Below are positions 58,426-64,000 of a stretch of 64,000 bases of DNA, one piece after another. Made by a program: the position numbers and the translations under genes. Below the pieces are notes generated by a model. The model saw nothing but the letters and a program-made list of their open reading frames with translations. It did no database searches and was not told where the DNA came from. The stretch is from Deroplatys truncata. Lineage: Eukaryota; Arthropoda; Insecta; Mantodea; Mantidae. The DNA is taken from positions 36,199,501 through 36,263,500 of the forward strand of contig CM060989.1 of assembly GCA_030765065.1 (NCBI GenBank). Reading direction: 5' to 3'. Every line of letters starts with the position of its first letter. Position 1 is the stretch's first letter.

Positions 58426-59278
58426 TTTACTTTCTCTACTACATATAGTAAGTAGGGGAAGTATTGTATTCCACCCAAAAATTTGATGATGCCAAGATTT
58501 CATCGGAAATACATGTTTTGAGACCCCCTGAATCCAAAAAAAGCATTTTTGGAAACATGACCGTGTCTGTGTGTCTGTCTGTGAACAGCATAACTCAGAA
58601 ACGAACAGTCGGATAAACACCAAACTTGGTATTTAGATTCAGTATCTTCCAGAGATGCGACATGAAGGTTTTCAAGAAAATTCCCCACCCCAGACTACCC
58701 TTTACATGGAAAAGTTTTCGAAAATTTTAATTTTCTCAAAAATGGCTCTAATGATTTTGATTAAAATATCATATGTTTAAGATATTTTCATGACAAATGA
58801 AATGTTTATCTCAAATTTTCTGGGAATGTCTCCAAAAGTATTCTTCATTGTGAACGACTTTTGCATAACTGGTAAACCATAAAAAATAGACAAACTTTTA
58901 CTACACAAAAAATGTAGATCGCGTTAAAATACACAATTTATGTCATATACATTTTGTTTGTTGAGTGAACCATTTTCGAGATTATGCTTGTTATTCCCTT
59001 AAATTTTCCAATACTTATACTCTTTCTTAAATTTGTTATTCATTTTTTTTGTCCTGGTAATACAAAGAGAATGGAATACTCCACATAGCAACCAACTCTT
59101 AAAATATTTGACTATAGCTTAAAGCCTAGCAAATTTCCCTTACATCTACAAAAAAATTAGCAATAAGATTGACATCTTGATATCTCAATTAACATGAAGC
59201 ATATGGAGAATAAGCATTTGTAAAAATAGTTTGTACAAGTGTAGAGAAAGTCATGTGAGTGTAATACATCAGATTTTT
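58426..59278 (-). mobile_element. HEL-A copy 9
   Basis: Left hairpin end ACTTTCTCTACTACATATAG, tract GTGTCTGTGTGTCTGTCTGT at about 58563. The right internal unit only is present. Right end AGAGAAAGTCATGTGAGTG, then TAATACATCAGA. Confidence 0.8.
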
Positions 59279-59397
59279 TTTTTTATTATTAGAACTAAGG
59301 TAGTAAACCTAAATTTATACTAATAATCTAACATCCATCAAAATTCGTAGGCTTTCATGACTGGTGTCAATATTAAATGAAGTATTATCCAGACTTG

Positions 59398-60025
59398 TGG
59401 GCCATGGTCTACTGGGCTCCTTCTTCTTCTTCCCAGGCATTTCATCTGCTACTACAGCAGACATCTTCAGTGGCAGTGGCAAGGTAGAAGTGTTCTGGCA
59501 GAAGTTTCGACAGTGACTGTGCTTGATGCACTCTGGACTGCGGTATTTATACCAGGGGCTGGCGGGGAGGTCTGCGGTGACTGGTTCAGGTTGGCAGTGG
59601 GCTGGATGAAGTGCTGCTTTCTGCTGGTGTCTGATTGGTTCGGGTGAAATGCTTGGTTTTGACTTTTGTTAGTGCAATTTGCCATATTCTGTCTAGTTTT
59701 AGACCTTCCTCCTTATGGTTGATGTTTTTATACTTCTGTATTTCAATGGCTTCGTGATGTAAACGTGAATGGTAATGAGAGGTTGATAGCATCCAGCCTA
59801 ATGCCAACCCAAACCAATTAACTGCAGACATCGCCGCCAGCTGCTGATATAAATACCCAGTCCAGAGTGCATCAAGTACAGTCACTGTCGAAACTTCTCC
59901 AAAACACTTTGACCTCGCCACTGTCACTGAAGATGTCTGCCGTAGTTGCAGACGAAACATCTGGGAAGAAAAAGGGGAAAAGGGAGAGGAAGAGGGAGGA
60001 AGGAGAAGAAGACCACGGCCCACAA
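59398..60025 (-). mobile_element. Penelope-like element 3' end with inverted flanks
   Basis: The minus strand (about 59835-59640) reads MLSTSHYHSRLHHEAIEIQK then YKNINHKEEGLKLDRIWQ, the C-terminal part of the Penelope GIY-YIG endonuclease region (RI.REAIEI.K..N..N.KEE.LKL...W). The catalytic GIY-YIG and the reverse transcriptase are missing. The coding remnant is flanked by inverted ~165-180-bp repeats, about 59398-59560 and 59843-60025 (AGACATCTTCAGTG, GAAGTTTCGACAGTGACTGT, TGATGCACTCTGGACTG shared), as in the inverted terminal repeats reported for some Penelope-like elements. Confidence 0.7.
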
Positions 60026-60127
60026 ACCCGGATAATTCTTTATTTAGGAAATCTAACATCCATCTACACAAGGCTTCCCACACAACCTCAGGGTTAAGTG
60101 CAATAATGAAGGGGGCCCCCCCCCCCA

Positions 60128-62310
60128 ATATTTACATTCCACTATTTAACTATTTTATCAGTTTATATCTCAATTCTCTCATCTTTCTTAACTGCTCTAA
60201 TCCATTTCTCCCATCATTTTATTCCTTTTTTCCCCATACCAATTAACATTTTAAATGCTATAACTTCTTTCTGTAATTTGTCCCATTTTAGTTCTCATAT
60301 AACCTCATGTGTTGAAAATGATCCCCCTCAGCAGCAACATATTTCCAGTATAGTGTATGAAATTCTTGTGAAGATCTATAAGCTCCTTAAGTGTTATGGA
60401 AAATTCACCTGTGATATTTTGTTTAAGACCTTCTGTTGCATGTAGGTTATTTTTATACACAATTTTTCTCGATCAATTCTTGCCACAGCTACTGCATTAC
60501 AATGTGTTTCACCATAAATTAGTAGCATTTCAAGGTACTCGGTATTAGTGAAGTAAGAGATTTTGTAACTGATAATCTGTGCTTCAAAAGCAAGCACATA
60601 AACAACAGCTGAAGTGTGTTTCTTTATAAACAAACCACTAGGGTGTATTTCTTTAGATCCTACAGTGTTGTTATGTTGTGTAGTCTCATGGCTTACAATG
60701 TAGATTCAACTGAGACAAATTTTGAAAGCTTATAATGATAGTAAGAGTGCAAATTGTTTTAACTCAAAATGTATTTAAACATGCAGAAAATATTTATCTT
60801 TCAATTTCTACTAAGAAACACCTGAAAAAGTATTTAAGTTGTGAAGCAGAATTCAAAGCTACATAACCTCACAGGCTTACTTATGAGCATGCAAATATTT
60901 ATATGTGAATTGGAATCTTAAAATGTGTTCATATTTATTGTTATTGTTGTAATATATATTTTAATTTCATGTGATTGATATTATTGTTGGAATATGTACG
61001 TTGTGGAATTAATTTCATAGTAACATAACCTAAAATTGTAATGGGGAGAATTAAATTAATTACGTACTGTAAATTTTGGAACATGAAAGGAAAAGAATAT
61101 AGGAAAGGAAAAGATTAAATTAAATAATAAAACCTAGTTAGAAGGAGTTACATAAGGCAAATATAAGGCTCTAAGAGAGCAAATATGTGAGTGGAAGGGA
61201 GGTTACTGTGAACTTATGGAAAATTTAGGCAAACAGAGCAATTACTGCCTAGATGGTGGTAAGCAATAAAAAAAAGATGCAAAGTTTGTAAAGTGAAGCC
61301 AAGCTTTGTTAGCAGTTGTCTGTGTGAGAGTGTAGGAGAGTGACGCCAAGCCATAGTGGCTAGTGCAGCCATTAATAGCTGATGTAAAAGTTTTGTTTTA
61401 TTTGTGAATATTATGTGCTGTGTATACCTATAATTGATTGGAAGTGTGAGGGAATTAGTTTGTAAACCAGCAAATAAATAAATTCAGCAAGTTTCTACTG
61501 CAAAAGCTGGAATTTATTTTTTCAGCTGTATCTTAGCAGTAGCAGACTCCTAGAGATCTACCTGTTAACACGACCCTGAGATACAAGTAAAGAGTCTCTG
61601 CAACACTCACGCAAAAGCATCATATAAGAATGATGATAAGACTAATAATAATAAAAAAGAACCCACCCCAGTTGCATAAAAACTTCATTTAAAATGGAGC
61701 TAATATTAAGTCATTTTCACTTTTTTCTCAAAAACGACTTTAAAAACAGCAAAGTTGCACTAAGATTTTTTTATTCTATTCATTACAAAGAGTCATCGTG
61801 TTCAAGGATGATCATAGGTCACCTTCCACCCTGTATAAATAGGTGTCATACAAAATAAAGCGCAAGTGGTTTCCTTAAAACTAGTATTTTGTGAGGTAAT
61901 GGTAACCGTAATTGTAATTTTACTGAAGAATTTTTTTAAAAAAATTTATAATCGTAATTCATCAAAATATATCTCAGGTAACTGTAATTCATCCGGACTG
62001 TTTTTGTATTCTTTCCAACATTGCTTTATCAAATACAATTTGTATTTGTTCATGTTATTTGCATTTACAGCATAACTTCTACTATATGTTTTCAAATAGA
62101 GATGGCTAAAATAATGTATCAATGAAAAGAACGTAAAAAATTCATAATTATTTTGAGTAATGTTACAATATTACTCAAACTAATTGTATATTATTTAATA
62201 TGAGACAGCAATAAATAAACAAACATCTAAATAAGAGAAAGAATATGCTATTTAGAGTGCTTATACTTGTTATACTGCATTACCATTATTCATAATTCAA
62301 ACTAAAAAAA
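60128..62310. other. No recognised gene
   Basis: 2.2 kb of AT-rich intron. It includes AAATAAATAAATTCAGCAAG near 61470, possibly a LINE-type tail, but no coding match was seen. Confidence 0.45.
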
Positions 62311-63218
62311 TCTGATGTGTTACACTCACATGACTTTCTCTACTCTTGTACAAACTATTTTTACAAATGCTTATTCTCCATCTACTTAATGTTAATCGAG
62401 ATAAACCTTTGCAGACTCTTATCTTATTGCTAATTTTCTTGCAGATGTAAGGGGACAATATATTTACAAGGGCAATTTAGAAATACAGTAGCCTTTAAGC
62501 ACATACATATCTCTTAATAGCTGGTTGCTAGGTGCAGCACCATTCTCTTTGCCACAGATTAATACTCTCTGCATATCCAAGACAAAAAAATGAATAACGA
62601 ATTTCCATTTGAGAAAATAAGTATTGAAAAATTTAAGGGAATAACAAGCAATATCTCGAAAATGGTTCACTCAACAAAAAAAATGTATATGACATAAATT
62701 GTGTATTTTAACGCGATCTACATTTTTTGTGTAGTAAAATTTTGTCTATCTCTTATGGTTTACCATTTATGCAAAAGTTGTTCACAATGAAGAATACTTT
62801 TGGAGACATTCCCAGGAAATTCAAGATATACATTTTATTTGTCATAAAAATATCTTAAACATATGATATTTTAATCAAAATCGTTAGAGCCATTTTTGAG
62901 AAAATTAAAATTTTCGAGAAATGTTCCATGTAAAGGTTACTCTAGGGTGGGGGGACTTTCTTGAAAACCTTCGTGTCGCATCTCTGGAAGATACTGAACC
63001 TAAATACCAAGTTTGGTGTTTATCCGACTGTTCGTTTCTGAGTTATGCTGTTCACAGACAGACAGACACACAGACACACACGGACATGTTTCTAAAAATG
63101 CTTTTTTTGGATTCAGGGGGTCTCAAAATATGTATTTCCGATGAAATCTCGGTATCAAATTTTTGGGTGGAATACAATACTTCCCCTACTTACTATACGT
63201 AGTAGAGAAAGTAAAAAG
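62311..63218 (+). mobile_element. HEL-A copy 10, complete and well preserved
   Basis: Starts TCTGATGTGTTACACTCACA then TGACTTTCTCTAC. It keeps only the first internal unit (62490-62600), has the core AAATACCAAGTTTGGTGTTT, a CAGACAGACAGACACACAGA tract at about 63055, and ends CTACTTACTATACGTAGTAG then AGAAAGTAAAAA. A good reference copy for the family. Confidence 0.85.
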
Positions 63219-63599
63219 GGGACAATCAGAGTACTGTGCTTATATCAGTTTTTCTTTGCTTTTTTGATTTTTCCACATGTCATACACAAGCCAATTGTAT
63301 ACACTAATCACAGGAATGCTGTCATTTAGGATTTGCGATGATAGAACTCAGTGAGTAACTTTTAGAACTTAAATTGCTCCATACACACTGGAACACTTTC
63401 ATTATTATTAGACCTACTCCTTCATCACCGTCATCATTAGTATCACCAGATACTATCTGGGAAAGAATGACCTAGCACAATCGTATTGTTAACATGTACG
63501 CAGCAATTATGCATTCAGAAAATATCCATGCCTTGCCCAACATGCCTGTGTTTTGTTCTGTGACAAATAGGATACAGTATACAAAATTCAGGCATAATA

Positions 63600-63950
63600 C
63601 AGGGTATTCAGAAAGAAGGAACAGATTTTAAATATTTATTTCTAATGAACGACAATAGATGGCAACACATGTGATACATAACTGAATAGAGAAAAGTTCA
63701 AACTTTTATTTTATGTGTTCAAAATGAGCACCATTTGTTATGCGAGGATGACCAGTGTTTTCTGTTTGCATATGCAACCATCTTCTACAAATTTATTGTA
63801 TCAATTGTAAATTTTTTATGACGAGATGGCACTTTGTTGAGCTTACAACGAAATGCACGCTGCAATGAAACAATGGATTCACTCTTTGCATACTGCAGCA
63901 CACAAAATGGCTTTTCCTGTGGCGTTGCCATTTTCTTGTAAACAAACCCA
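63600..63950 (-). pseudogene. Tc1/mariner transposase N-terminal fragment
   Basis: The minus strand starts ATGGCAACGCCACAGGAAA, reading QEKPFCVLQYAKSESIVSLQ then RAFRCKLNKVPSRHKKFTID; after a frameshift it reads NTGHPRITNG, like the HTH and TGRPR linker of DUF4817-type transposases. A TIR-like CAGGGTATTCAGAAAGAAGG at 63602 lies on the wrong side for a simple intact element, so it is rearranged or a foldback arm. Confidence 0.55.
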
Positions 63951-64000
63951 GTGCCACTGTAGGCACTGAATGGAACTATAGGTGGGGCTTAGAACTTTGA

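Noticed and set aside
59586-60128. A 180-codon minus-strand host gene
   Set aside because: The central part matches the Penelope endonuclease C-terminus and the outer part is the inverted flank, so it is a transposon remnant.
62921-63202. A recurrent ~70-110-codon open frame (start MFHVKGNLGWGDFLENL or close) seen in many places and both strands
   Set aside because: It falls at the same place in every HEL copy, crosses the microsatellite in differing frames, and has no known domain. It is a by-product of repeat sequence, not a conserved protein.
1-64000. CRISPR arrays, bacterial operons, prophage or plasmid content
   Set aside because: No regularly spaced repeats with spacers, no operon-like ORF packing, and clear eukaryotic splice and transposon signals throughout.

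Overview
The window is an AT-rich animal nuclear DNA segment, almost certainly from an insect. Support comes from spliced host exons with GT/AG borders, a nuclear class II tRNA gene, tRNA-derived SINEs, and dense insect-type transposon debris (Helentron/mini-me-like, hAT, Tc1/mariner, Penelope, Jockey/I-type LINEs). The SINE and repeat style suggests a large-genome polyneopteran such as a cockroach, termite or stick insect; that placement is inference. No bacterial operons, CRISPR arrays or viral genomes were seen.

Host genes are few. (1) 8474-9229, minus strand: a complete intronless BTB/T1 + H1-domain protein of the KCTD8/12/16 family (GABA-B receptor auxiliary subunits) in a GC-rich island. 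(2) 31663 to past 58089, plus strand: the 5' part of a kelch-like gene of the KLHL1/4/5 group. Four coding exons (31663-31721, 50403-50575, 54075-54236, 57893-58089) join in phase into 197 codons covering a Ser-rich N-terminus, the BTB domain and the start of BACK. The kelch repeats lie beyond the window. Its first coding intron is 18.7 kb. (3) 44146-44227, plus strand: tRNA-Leu(AAG) with a T-run terminator, inside that intron.

The rest is mostly repeats. The dominant family (here HEL-A, young; HEL-B, older) has about 24 copies of roughly 0.5-1.2 kb. Copies start TCTGATGTGTTACA, share an 11-bp inverted repeat (ACTTTCTCTAC) between both ends, carry a GTCY/GT-type microsatellite in the 3' half, and finish in a ~32-nt near-palindrome followed by A's. 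This is the architecture of non-autonomous Helentrons (DINE-1, mini-me, HINE). Several copies are nested and the interrupted hosts show the target was a homopolymer A/T run.

Other layers: two hAT MITEs with perfect 8-bp target duplications (46189-46588, 47551-47948) and a third likely one (5578-6081); Tc1/mariner remnants, some reorganised into foldbacks (2694-3167, 37107-37865, 55451-56353), one inside a SINE inside another SINE (40770-42770); SINEs with 13-bp target duplications (10990-11366, 33934-34310); LINE 3' fragments; a Penelope-like 3' end with inverted flanks (59398-60025); two unclassified families, C (three direct copies, ~1 kb) and D (two inverted copies, ~0.85 kb).

I found no multi-gene novel system. 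The most unusual items are the Helentron-like family with its microsatellite expansions, the ~170-bp duplication flanking a DNA transposon inside D, a 22-bp near-perfect hairpin at 48360-48410, and family D with a conserved exon-like segment. Repeat borders are read by eye and are good to about 5-20 bp unless a target duplication is stated.
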